A stretch of 64,000 nucleotides of DNA from Diaphorobacter sp. HDW4A. GTDB taxonomy: Bacteria > Pseudomonadota > Gammaproteobacteria > Burkholderiales > Burkholderiaceae_C. Positions 27,901 to 35,058 of the stretch are shown here, in pieces. The notes under the pieces were generated by a model, which searched no databases, was not told where the DNA came from, and saw only the letters and a program-made list of their open reading frames with translations. The translations under genes were made by a program, and so were the position numbers. Where the stretch lies: the NCBI RefSeq assembly GCF_011305995.1, contig NZ_CP049910.1, positions 2,108,001 to 2,172,000 of the forward strand, given 5' to 3'. Positions within the stretch are counted from its first letter, which is position 1; each line of letters opens with the position of its first letter.

Positions 27901-29532
27901 TGCCTCGCAGAATTTGCCGGAGCGGCCGAACTCAAGACGCTGTCGACCGAGCGCAAGGAACTCGAAAAACGCTTGTCCAAGCTCTACACCGACCTCGTCA
28001 CCGAGTCCGCCTGGCTCTCCACCCGCAACGGCGCATCGCAGAAGGTGCTGTCCGCGCTCGAAGCCTACAAGGTCGCGATCCGCAAGATCGGCAAGGGCAT
28101 GGGTGCCAACGTCGGCACGCACCGGCGCGACGCGCAGCGCGCCATGCAGGACGCGCAGGGCGCGATTCCATGTTGGATCATGAGCCACGCCAAGGTTTCG
28201 GAATCGCTGCCTGCCGATCTCGGCGCATTCGATCTCGTCATCGTCGACGAGGCCAGCCAGTCCAGCATGTGGGCGCTGCCAGCCATCCTGCGCGCCAAGA
28301 AAATTCTGGTGGTGGGCGACAACAAGCAGGTCTCGCCCGACGGCGCATTCATCTCCGCAGCACGCATTCAGGAGCTGCGCGACCGCTTCCTCGCCGACCA
28401 GCCGTTCGCGCCGGTCATGACCATCGACCGCTCGCTCTATGACCTCGCATCGACCGTGTTCGCATCGCAGCGCGTGATGCTGAGCGAGCATTTCCGCTGC
28501 GTCCCGGCCATCATCGCGTACAGCAACACCGCGTTCTATGGTGAGCAGATCCAGCCGCTGCGCATCCCCAAGGCGTCCGAGCGTCTGGATCCGCCACTCG
28601 TCGACATCCTCGTGCGTGGCGGCCTGCGTGATGGCCGCGACATTAATGCGCTCGAAGCCGACGCCATCGCTGCCGAGATCGAGGCCATCGTTGCCAACCC
28701 TGACATGGTGGGCCGCAGCATCGGCGTGGTCTCGCTGCTCGGTCTGGAGCAGGCCAAGCACATCGACACGCTGGTGCGTGCTCGTGTGGACGCCAAGGAA
28801 TTGCTTGAGCGCGATTTCTACTGCGGCGACGCGAGCATGTTCCAGGGTGGTGAGCGCGACATCATGTTCCTGTCGATGGTGGTCTCGCCGGGCCTGAGTA
28901 CCGCGCGCTCGGGCACCAGCGCGGAGCAGCGCTTCAACGTCGCCGCCAGCCGTGCGCGCGACCGCATGTACCTGGTGCGCTCGGTCATGCTCGAAGACCT
29001 CTCCGACAAGGACCTGCGGCAAGGTCTGCTGCGGCATTTCTCGATGCCCACCGCCGCGGCCGAACACGAAGCGACGAACCTCGCAGCGCTCTGCGAATCA
29101 GGGTTCGAGAAGGACGTGTTCAACACCTTGGTTGAACTCGGCTACCGCGTGACCCCGCAGGTCAAGTCCGGCGTCTACCGCATCGACATGGTGGTAGAGG
29201 GCGGCGAAGACCGGCGCCTTGCCATCGAATGCGACGGCGACGCCTACCACGGTCCAGACCGCTGGCCTGCAGATATGGCCCGTCAGCGCGTGCTCGAACG
29301 CGCTGGCTGGACCTTCTGGCGCTGTTTCGCCTCCACCTGGAAGCTCTCGCGCGAGCACTGCGTCGCCGAGCTGGTTGAGACGCTGGATGCGCTTGGCATT
29401 GCGCGACTGGGTGTGGTCGAGCGCATTCCGGCGCTGGTCGAGCATCGCGTGTGGCCAGTGCTCACGGCGCAGCCGGGAGAAGCCATGAGCGAAACGCAAA
29501 CGCACGCGGCGGAAGAGGAGTTGGAGGTTTGA
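24955..29532 (+). CDS. SF1 DNA2/UPF1-like helicase with C-terminal Vsr/MTES_1575-like nuclease domain (possible defence protein)
   Basis: A 1525-residue protein. Walker A GPPGTGKTHTIANIICHF lies near residue 410 and Walker B DLVIVDEASQSSMWALPAIL near 1092; between them is a helical insert of nearly 700 residues with coiled-coil character. Then come VVGDNKQVSPDG, GGERDIMFLSMVV and FNVAASRARDRMYLVRS (motifs III-VI). The last 110 residues, FEKDVFNTLVELGYRVTPQV, AIECDGDAYHGPDRWPADMA and WTFWRCFASTW, fit a Vsr/MTES_1575-type endonuclease with the E-C-D-G-D active centre. Helicase-Vsr fusions of this size have been linked to anti-phage defence in published surveys, but this one is not tested. It lies next to an integrative-element attachment site. 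Confidence 0.8.
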   Translation: MPEAKEQLSNLLSYILEQDKDIDPRGFKLQGYKDFIIAQQALSQLPGIELNTEDEEGAVWLCVHRLVPIAPPAVGYLEHRDYLIVGESPSEAAPRIDDKRVVALEALREEQDRRLMEEGVIVKRDFDSVADEAKAVHAHYLPLWQSWADEEIARRESIALYSQLFALKTQMELETSLKPVEVVWGLAVASWKLASERHGRVDYQYPLLTQAVDISVDAVSLAVEVRPRSTVNPRLEFDALTHCNVSLAAEVENAARRQLAEAENTVSPFDPASYEPVARFVSGNLHERGTYHSELLSYPAIGEEFIVSNAAVLFARPKPSNYLHEDIQRLQQRIAQADSLPSAALMLVTPPSDATPVIEPLSFRGMSGHTRTGLGATCEPARELYFPLSYNQEQVTVIEQLERTDGVVVQGPPGTGKTHTIANIICHFLATGRKVLVTSKGEPALTVLRSKIPEDVRALTVALLAGDREGMRQFQTSIETITHRISQLQPAQTETLIANLGSEVTQAHARLSNIDWRINEMAREQLTSIEVDGAPMRPEAMAQLVVDGEAAHGWFPDTLTLRPEHAAPLSEEEGAQLRDARRQLGSDIGLLGEPLLRAADLPAIADVGEWQQALLAELELEEAERSGALERLASTSPESLAHALDLKNHLDKVLAAVRELDESGDDWWPMLRQRLGQSRFAVERQALEALLDDVVKLELARSAFLQRPVTVPPGAFDNAKVREAIAKGSEDGKPFGFLSFGMSDVKAVVAEFRVAGLEPVGAEDWKHVRRYQQLHSHVLSFNTRWNEVAGLLGIPKFTGGVEILRALSLTARTVTGVHELVARLDVESVRFAEQVFATPPIDQLRQGQPDLLGIRAQLDRHLSRAQLAKAQAAVARFRESFTNQTAHLVPELRGFAANVLGAHVQTSSQVKQAYAEILDEVRRVETLMPQLQQLDALTRRVHQAGAMQLAWKLRTQPLAASGNDPHWPSNWRDAWRYRRMSGCLAEFAGAAELKTLSTERKELEKRLSKLYTDLVTESAWLSTRNGASQKVLSALEAYKVAIRKIGKGMGANVGTHRRDAQRAMQDAQGAIPCWIMSHAKVSESLPADLGAFDLVIVDEASQSSMWALPAILRAKKILVVGDNKQVSPDGAFISAARIQELRDRFLADQPFAPVMTIDRSLYDLASTVFASQRVMLSEHFRCVPAIIAYSNTAFYGEQIQPLRIPKASERLDPPLVDILVRGGLRDGRDINALEADAIAAEIEAIVANPDMVGRSIGVVSLLGLEQAKHIDTLVRARVDAKELLERDFYCGDASMFQGGERDIMFLSMVVSPGLSTARSGTSAEQRFNVAASRARDRMYLVRSVMLEDLSDKDLRQGLLRHFSMPTAAAEHEATNLAALCESGFEKDVFNTLVELGYRVTPQVKSGVYRIDMVVEGGEDRRLAIECDGDAYHGPDRWPADMARQRVLERAGWTFWRCFASTWKLSREHCVAELVETLDALGIARLGVVERIPALVEHRVWPVLTAQPGEAMSETQTHAAEEELEV

Positions 29533-29583
29533 TGCGAGCCGGTCAGCCCGTGTGATTCACGGGTTGGCTCATTGCCTGAGATC

Positions 29584-29610
29584 TGGAGCGGGTGATGGGA
29601 ATCGAACCCA
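29584..29610 (-). other. 3' fragment of a tRNA-Gly gene (attachment-site core)
   Basis: On the minus strand this reads as the T-loop (GGGTTCGATTCCC), the acceptor 3' strand CACCCGC, a discriminator U and CCA, as in tRNA-Gly(UCC) genes I know. Nothing tRNA-like precedes it (no D-arm or anticodon arm). It is therefore the detached 3' end left when an element integrates into a tRNA gene. The integrase remnant begins 57 bases to the right, so the element lay to the right. Confidence 0.7.
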
Positions 29611-29667
29611 ATCCGCAGGGGAGCTGAGGGGAGTGGAAGTGGCGTGCTTATTGAGCTGCCAGCCTTT

Positions 29668-30660
29668 TTACTCCCCTTCGTTACCCATTTTCATCCTCGG
29701 TTTATCCGCGAAACTAGTTTCCAGACGCTGCATTTCGAGGTCATCCCGCTGGCCATCAATCCATCGAGAGTACGTCCGCAAAAACATCTCGACTGGGTGG
29801 CAGAGCTGGCGGGCGCAAAACGCTGGTGTCATCCCTGCCATAAGCATGGCGGTCGCATATGTATGGCGGCAAGAGTAGGGGCTGCGGTAGCGGATTCCCA
29901 ATATGCGGAGACGATAGCGCCAGTGATTTTGCGGGAAAGGCTGCTCTCTGGCCCAAGCCTCGTTTGTGTGGGGATCAAAAAATACAGCATCACCGTGAAC
30001 CTGGTTCAATGCCCGCTGCCGTAGGATGGCAGCGAAGGCCCGGCTGTTGAGGATGACGGTGCGGGCAACTGACGTTTGGGTACTCATTCGGCGCTCTTCA
30101 CGCACCACGCTTTCTTTGACCAATACTGTGCGCTTGCTCAGGCTCACGTTATCCCATCACAGTCCAATCAGCTCACCGGTGCGAAGCCCTGTCCAAAACC
30201 AGAATTCCAGCATGTTGTGAACCTGGCCGGGATATTTCGTCGCAGCCAGTTGGATGATGCGCTCGCGCTCATCAGCGTCAAATGGGTCAGGGGGCTCTTT
30301 TTGCCAAGTTGGCCCCTCAATGCCATCAATGGGGATGCTTGTGATCAGCCCGTCTCGGCTTGCAAGGTTATAAGCCTCACGCAGCACAGATAAGTAGTTT
30401 GCTAGGGTTTCCCCTCGACGGTCAGGCCGGTCGGCTATGGCTTTAAGTACCGCCGAGTGCTTGAGCGCTTTCAATTGAACATTGCCCAGCGCACCCGTCC
30501 AGACGCTAGCGGCGCTGAGATAGGCCGCTTTTGTGCTGGGGGTGATGCGTTTGGAGGCAATCCAGTTGTGGATCTGTTCAGTCACGGTTACGGGCTCCGC
30601 CGTGTCGGTTCCGGTGAGCCGCGAGGATTTCGACACACTGAACGTCAACGCCAAGCGCAT
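29668..30660 (-). pseudogene. Tyrosine recombinase/integrase with in-frame stop and altered N-terminus
   Basis: Two segments in the same frame, 30660-30157 and 30147-29668, are separated by a TGA codon between GELIGL and WDNVSLSKRT. Catalytic features are otherwise present: FWTGLRTGELIGL (first Arg), SPYSCRHTYATAMLMAGMTP (second Arg and His), QLCHPVEMFLRTYSRWID (His and nucleophile Tyr). The N-terminal 20 residues are encoded antisense to an unrelated fragment (30602-30850), so the true N-terminus was probably lost at that junction. It lies next to a tRNA-Gly 3' fragment, the expected place for an integrase of a tRNA-targeting element. Confidence 0.8.
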
Positions 30661-30850
30661 GGGCGGCAGCTACAGCAGCTTCCGCGGCAGTGATGCGGTA
30701 CCGGGGTTCCAGTTCCGCACTCGCGAGGCGGCAGACGCGTTTGGCAAATTGGTGGCCGGCGACGCCGAGCAGGCGCGGCAGATCGCACAGGATCGCCGCA
30801 GTGTCTTTGAAGACGACAAGAGCCAACCGAGCATTAAACCTCCTGCATGA
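30602..30850 (+). pseudogene. C-terminal fragment of an unidentified mobile-element-type protein
   Basis: An open frame of 83 codons without a proper start: VPVSREDFDTLNVNAKRMGG, SYSSFRGSDAVPGFQFRTRE, AADAFGKLVAGDAEQARQIA. Its composition is that of the C-terminus of a large plasmid- or ICE-borne protein, but I cannot name the family. It is fused head-on to the integrase remnant at about 30600. Confidence 0.4.
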
Positions 30851-31083
30851 CGCTTTCTGGAGTGAATGCCCGGCGCCGGACAGCGCGGCCAGCAGGCGCC
30901 CGGACAACCCATCCGCCTGATTCGACTTCCTGCTGTGACAAGACATCAACCCACCTGAGTGAGTCTTGATGAAATTGGGTGTCTCGAATATTGATCTATG
31001 AGGGTAAACACCTGCAAATGATCAATGCAGATTACCTAATTCGCGGTATTTACCAATTTGTTTTTTCATTCTCCAATTGTGAA

Positions 31084-31593
31084 ATGAAGAAACATTCACC
31101 CTTCGGGGCTGTGGCTGGAGCGCGCATCCTTCCCTTAGGCCTGCTTTTTTTGCCTATCGCCTTCAGCAGCACTGTACTGGCTCAAACCGTGGTGCCTGCA
31201 GGTGCGTCCTATCAAATGAGTGGCGGCGCCATTGATCTCGGTTGCACCGATCTGCAGGTGTCGGGCAGTCTGGTGGAGGGAAGCGGGGCGTCGCTGGTGG
31301 GTGCGCGCAATGTTCTCGTCCAGAGTGGCGGCGAACTGGACATTTCTGCCGCAGCATTGCAACTCGCGCAGGACTACTCAAATCAAGGCGTGATGAAGTC
31401 GGTGGGAGGAGTCATGACCCGTGTCGACAGTCCGGGTTGTCCTGCGAAAGGCGCGTTGGGCCCCGTGAACTTGAGCGGGACATCGACTCCCGCGACATTC
31501 GTGCCCGTTCCAGGCCTGCATGGCTTCGCGCCGGTCCTTCTTTCTCTGGCTGTAGCCATATGGACGGGGCTGCGCCTTCGCTCGAAGCGATAA
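31084..31593 (+). CDS. Secreted protein with C-terminal anchor-like tail, copy 2
   Basis: A 169-residue protein related to the one at 11923-12636. It has a signal peptide ([19 protein letters not shown]) and then [20 protein letters not shown] and [20 protein letters not shown], closely following the pattern of copy 1 ([18 protein letters not shown]). It ends with [20 protein letters not shown], a hydrophobic helix and a basic tail (RLRSKR). Copy 2 is shorter. It is followed after 46 bases by a second collagen-like gene. I chose the ATG at 31084 rather than an upstream start that adds non-signal sequence. Confidence 0.65.
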   Translation: MKKHSPFGAVAGARILPLGLLFLPIAFSSTVLAQTVVPAGASYQMSGGAIDLGCTDLQVSGSLVEGSGASLVGARNVLVQSGGELDISAAALQLAQDYSNQGVMKSVGGVMTRVDSPGCPAKGALGPVNLSGTSTPATFVPVPGLHGFAPVLLSLAVAIWTGLRLRSKR

Positions 31594-31639
31594 GTACCTC
31601 GCTGCAGACAAACCTCACATAGACCTTAGAAAAACGAAC

Positions 31640-32395
31640 ATGAGAAAACACTTTGCACTGAACACTTTGCTGCTGGCCGCACTGCTCTCGACTGGCGCAT
31701 GGGCGGCCGACGACGTCACCATCACACCGCCGCCCAGTGGCGGCGTGACGATCAATTCAAGCGCATCGACCCCGGCGATCAAGGTGTTGCCGGGGCAGCA
31801 GGTGCAGTTGCCAGGCTTACCTGGTGCAGCGAGCTACCCGAACGTAGTGTGCAGTGATGACCAAGGCTTACTGGGTAATTGTGATGTATCTGCAGTCACC
31901 GGCGTCGCAGGACCCGCGGGTGCTACAGGAGTAACCGGCGCGACTGGGCCAACAGGTGCGACTGGTGTTGGTGCGACGGGCCCTCAAGGGATTCAGGGTC
32001 TGACTGGAGCAGTGGGGCAGACCGGTCCGTTAGGGCTCACCGGCCCGGCGGGTCCGACTGGTGCTGATGGTGCTACAGGTCCAACAGGACCGGCTGGTCC
32101 AACGGGACCTCAGGGTGTTACCGGGCCAGCGGGATCCGTAGGGTCGATCTCATTGGATTGTGTGACGACTGCGATAACTAACGTTAGTGTGAGTGCTGGG
32201 GGCACCGCCAATTCAGCCGCACCAGCATGTATAAGTGGGTATCTTCCAACTGCAACTTTCTGTGAATCTAGCAGTTGGCAGATGCCCTTTGTGTACATGA
32301 GTGGAGGCACCTGCTCGGCGCAAAACAATAGCGCGAGCGCCGCAACTCTGCGCGCGTCGCAACGGTGCTGTCGAGTGGTAGTGAGCACACCATAG
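31640..32395 (+). CDS. Collagen-like secreted protein, copy 2
   Basis: A 251-residue protein. Signal peptide [20 protein letters not shown] and cleavage near WAA. The head [29 protein letters not shown] parallels copy 1 ([15 protein letters not shown]). About 85 residues of G-x-y triplets follow ([30 protein letters not shown]). The C-terminal domain of about 80 residues has cysteines including a CC pair ([12 protein letters not shown]) but is not obviously homologous to the copy 1 end. No hydroxylase or sulfotransferase follows here. A strong terminator lies 170 bases downstream. Confidence 0.85.
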   Translation: MRKHFALNTLLLAALLSTGAWAADDVTITPPPSGGVTINSSASTPAIKVLPGQQVQLPGLPGAASYPNVVCSDDQGLLGNCDVSAVTGVAGPAGATGVTGATGPTGATGVGATGPQGIQGLTGAVGQTGPLGLTGPAGPTGADGATGPTGPAGPTGPQGVTGPAGSVGSISLDCVTTAITNVSVSAGGTANSAAPACISGYLPTATFCESSSWQMPFVYMSGGTCSAQNNSASAATLRASQRCCRVVVSTP

Positions 32396-32563
32396 ACGCG
32401 ACCCCATCGCTGTGATCTGAACTGCGCTCAACGGAAGGCCGTAACTCCCGAGGAGTCTCCGCGAAATGCAGCATTGCCGGAGCCTTTGGAAAACAAGTAG
32501 GAAGGAGCGAGGTGATGATGCCGTAGTGGCGGATGTGTCCGTCACTGTGATCTGATTCACAAG

Positions 32564-32593
32564 AGGACCCTTCAAATGATGAAGGGTCCTTTT
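32564..32593 (+). terminator. Rho-independent terminator
   Basis: An 11-bp perfect stem AGGACCCTTCA / TGAAGGGTCCT with a 5-base loop, followed by TTTT. It ends the collagen-like copy 2 transcript. Confidence 0.85.
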
Positions 32594-32652
32594 GTGCCAC
32601 ATGGCATACATAGCCAGCAATAACTGTGAAATGGCATCGCAGGCAGCGAAAG

Positions 32653-33639
32653 TTACTTACTGTTTGCTTGAGTAGCTTCGCGGATTGAGCTGATTTGCTT
32701 TAGCAATTCAGTGAGTGCCTCCACTGAGTTAGTTGGATTTCCTTGAGCATCGGTAACTGTGGATACGCCGCAGATTGAATGTTTCTTAATGCTTCCCTTG
32801 AATGGCAGGCGTACGGATTGCACATAATTTGGGTCAGGAACCTTCAGTTTGAATGACTGCTGTGCGTCTGAAGTGCTTATCGTAACTGTGAGGTTGCGAC
32901 ATGCTGAGTAATAAAAATTACTTACCGGTTTCCCCCAGGGAATGTCGTTGAACTTGATGGCGTCTTTAGGAACTTCTTCCAATTTGTACGCAATGCAGGG
33001 CGCAATTTCTTTTGTAGGTTCTGCAGTGGAAATGAGGAATTCATGGCTAGCGCACTTAACTTCACCTGAAGCTGCCAAGACAGTCACTGCTGCCGTTATA
33101 AGCCCTCCAACCTTCGTTATCGATGCTTTCAGGTTATCTGTTGTCTCTGTCCCAATTGATGCAACAAGTTCAGTGTTCTCTCGTTTGGTAACACTCAGCT
33201 TGGTTGTGCGCTGAAAGTCATTGGCCTCCAAAAAACCCACTCGAAAATTCGGCGCCTCGGAAACTGATGCGGTTACAGAAAACGCTGGTTTAGGGGAATC
33301 GATTTTCGGAGGCTGCTCAGCTTGTTTAGGTGTGGGAGCGCTCTCTGCCTTCTTTGGTGTCGGTGGTGGTCGATTGGCCCCGTCAGTAACAGTCATCTCT
33401 CTCATCAGGCCGAACAATGGATTGCTATTTTCCGGGCGCGTGCCTTCAGGGATTTTTACTGTGATATCCGCCTGATCCATAGAAAATACATCCGTTACCC
33501 CTTCCCTTGGAAGGCTCCTAGTATCGGCCATGTTGTAATAAGTGACCTGCGGTTGAGTTGTTCCGCAGCCACTCGTAATGAGCGCGATGGACGACATACA
33601 GATGACCAGGCCGAGCCTGCGCAATGCCTTGAATTTCAT
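32653..33639 (-). CDS. Lipoprotein, unknown function
   Basis: A 328-residue protein with signal and lipobox (LVICMSSIALITSGCGTTQP). There is a Pro/Lys/Ala-rich linker near residues 90-115 (PPTPKKAESAPTPKQAEQPP), then a region with cysteines (GEVKCASHEFL, APCIAYKLEEV, YYSACRNLTVTIS, HSICGVSTVT). Codon use is more AT-rich than that of most neighbours, which together with its place in the integrative-element region suggests transfer. No family recognised. It is convergent with the collagen-like copy 2. Confidence 0.7.
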   Translation of the reverse strand: MKFKALRRLGLVICMSSIALITSGCGTTQPQVTYYNMADTRSLPREGVTDVFSMDQADITVKIPEGTRPENSNPLFGLMREMTVTDGANRPPPTPKKAESAPTPKQAEQPPKIDSPKPAFSVTASVSEAPNFRVGFLEANDFQRTTKLSVTKRENTELVASIGTETTDNLKASITKVGGLITAAVTVLAASGEVKCASHEFLISTAEPTKEIAPCIAYKLEEVPKDAIKFNDIPWGKPVSNFYYSACRNLTVTISTSDAQQSFKLKVPDPNYVQSVRLPFKGSIKKHSICGVSTVTDAQGNPTNSVEALTELLKQISSIREATQANSK

Positions 33640-33807
33640 AACCCCTCCAACAAGTTGAGTGTCTGAGTGTGTAAATATAGGCTAAATGTAAATAAAATGG
33701 GTTGCTTTCGTGGGTGTTTTCGGAGTTGTGTTGTAGGCGCAACTGCTTGTTGTTCAGTTAAATATGGCTGATTTCGTTGAAATTCGACATTTATGGAGCG
33801 CAGGTGA

Positions 33808-34254
33808 ACGAAGCAGTTCTACCGGCCCAATGCCTTCGTAGATCCGAGCTCCGTCTACCTTGCGCACCACTGCCAGCCAATCCGGCTGGATCTGGCGCAC
33901 CTCATAGTCCTCAAGCGTGCCTGGCAGGACTCGCTACTCCGGACCCCGCCAAGCCTGCGCGCGGATGGCACGCCGTGGGGCCTGGCCGGACTCTGGAATC
34001 AGTGGATTGATCATGCGACCGGCGAAGTTCACGAGAGCTACACGATGCTGACCATCAATGCCGACAGTCATCCGCTGATGCGCCGCATGCACAAGCCAGA
34101 TCCAAAGCTTGCCGCCGATCAGCAGGACAAGCGCTCAGTGATCTCCATCGAGCTGGGTGATGTAGACCTCTGGCTCGCGGGCACGATCGAGGAGGCGAAG
34201 AAGCTGCTCAAGCTGGCGCCGGTCGAGGTGTTTGAGGCGGGGCCGGTGACTTGA
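33808..34254 (+). pseudogene. SRAP/YedK-type (SOS response-associated peptidase) remnant
   Basis: An open frame without a suitable start. The second part, RADGTPWGLAGLWNQWIDHA, GEVHESYTMLTINADSHPLM and RRMHKPDP, matches the C-terminal half of SRAP/HMCES proteins that crosslink abasic DNA. The catalytic N-terminal Cys and the first half are missing; the upstream part (KQFYRPNAFVDPSSVYLAHH) is not recognisable. It lies beside tRNA-Lys in a region with other gene fragments. Confidence 0.6.
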
Positions 34255-34269
34255 ACTCGAAACACTGTA

Positions 34270-34287
34270 TATGAGACGCGTCTCATA
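34270..34287. repeat. Perfect 18-bp palindrome with an additional half-site
   Basis: TATGAGACGCGTCTCATA is perfectly self-complementary, and CGTCTCATA recurs at 34290-34298 on the same strand. It looks like an operator or a small-element end. No T-run follows, so it is not a terminator. Confidence 0.5.
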
Positions 34288-34311
34288 CTCGTCTCATAAA
34301 ATGTCGAAAAC

Positions 34312-34347
34312 AAAAAAGCCTGCTATCTTTTCAGATAGCAGGCTTTT
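34312..34347 (-). terminator. Rho-independent terminator of tRNA-Lys
   Basis: A 12-bp perfect stem (34317-34328 with 34333-34344), a 4-base GAAA loop on the transcribed strand, and a T-run encoded by the A-run at 34312-34317. It lies just downstream of the tRNA on the minus strand. Flanking Ts on the other side could also stop plus-strand transcripts. Confidence 0.9.
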
Positions 34348-34368
34348 CAAGCTTTACGCTGTATTTGT

Positions 34369-34444
34369 TGGTAGGACGTGCGCGATTCGAACGCGCGACC
34401 AACGGATTAAAAGTCCGCTGCTCTACCAACTGAGCTAACGTCCC
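34369..34444 (-). tRNA. tRNA-Lys (anticodon UUU)
   Basis: A 76-base gene on the minus strand. It has acceptor stem GGGACGU, D-arm with AGCUCAGUUGGUAGAGC, anticodon loop CUUUUAA with UUU, T-arm with GUUCGAAUC and an encoded CCA. The first acceptor pair is G-U. A terminator follows. It looks complete and functional. Confidence 0.97.
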
Positions 34445-34593
34445 ACACAGTTTGCATGTCGAATTGCTTTGTGGGCGCCTCTTCAAGTGCAAGACCACGA
34501 TTATAGCCCAGTTTTTCGGAGGAAAAACAAATTGTGGTGCGGGCGAGCCATTTTCGACGGGCCGCGTGGTCAGATGCCAATGCTGAAGGGGCG

Positions 34594-35058
34594 TCAGCCC
34601 GCTGGTTGCAGCACCATCCGGTCTCCGATCTCCAAGAGCATGAGGAAGCGGCGATGGTGGATGCGCCAGCCGGCCGGGGTGAGTCTCCATTCGTCTTTGT
34701 AGGAGCCGATGGCGTCGTAGCGCAGGGCGGATCGTTCGTTGAGACCTTTGTGGATCGCGCGGACGTGGATCTTGCTGCGTGCGCTTTGCGGGTCGTTGCT
34801 CGCTTCGACCTCTAGGTTGCCTATCAGGTGCTGGGTGGGGCCGCAGCCGTCCAGATGCGCGCTGACCATCTCCTGTACGGCGGCGAGGCCGTTGCGGGTG
34901 TAGCCGCCGTAGTTGGTGACGCAGTCGGCGGTGAATACGTCCGCCAGCAACGCGTGGTTGCGCGTGTCGCAGGCGGTGGCGTAGCGGGTGAGCACTTGGG
35001 CCAGCGCATGCTCCAGCAGCAATTGCGCGATGGTGGAGGGCGCTGGCTTCAGCATCAC
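34594..35058 (-). CDS. SnoaL/NTF2-like protein
   Basis: A 154-residue protein with the SnoaL-like cone fold pattern: LEHALAQVLTRYATACDTRN, HALLADVFTADCVTNYGGYT, and a strand-rich C-terminus ending DEWRLTPAGWRIHHRRFLML. The family includes ketosteroid isomerases and small dehydratases, but I see no definite catalytic signature. It is the last gene of a three-gene leftward operon: its start overlaps the RND stop by ATGA. Given the steroid-catabolic context, action on a steroid or ring-opened intermediate is plausible but inferred. Confidence 0.75.
   Translation of the reverse strand: MMLKPAPSTIAQLLLEHALAQVLTRYATACDTRNHALLADVFTADCVTNYGGYTRNGLAAVQEMVSAHLDGCGPTQHLIGNLEVEASNDPQSARSKIHVRAIHKGLNERSALRYDAIGSYKDEWRLTPAGWRIHHRRFLMLLEIGDRMVLQPAG

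Noticed and set aside
27673..29067. A 464-codon minus-strand frame inside the helicase gene
   Set aside because: Antisense shadow of the helicase motifs on the plus strand.
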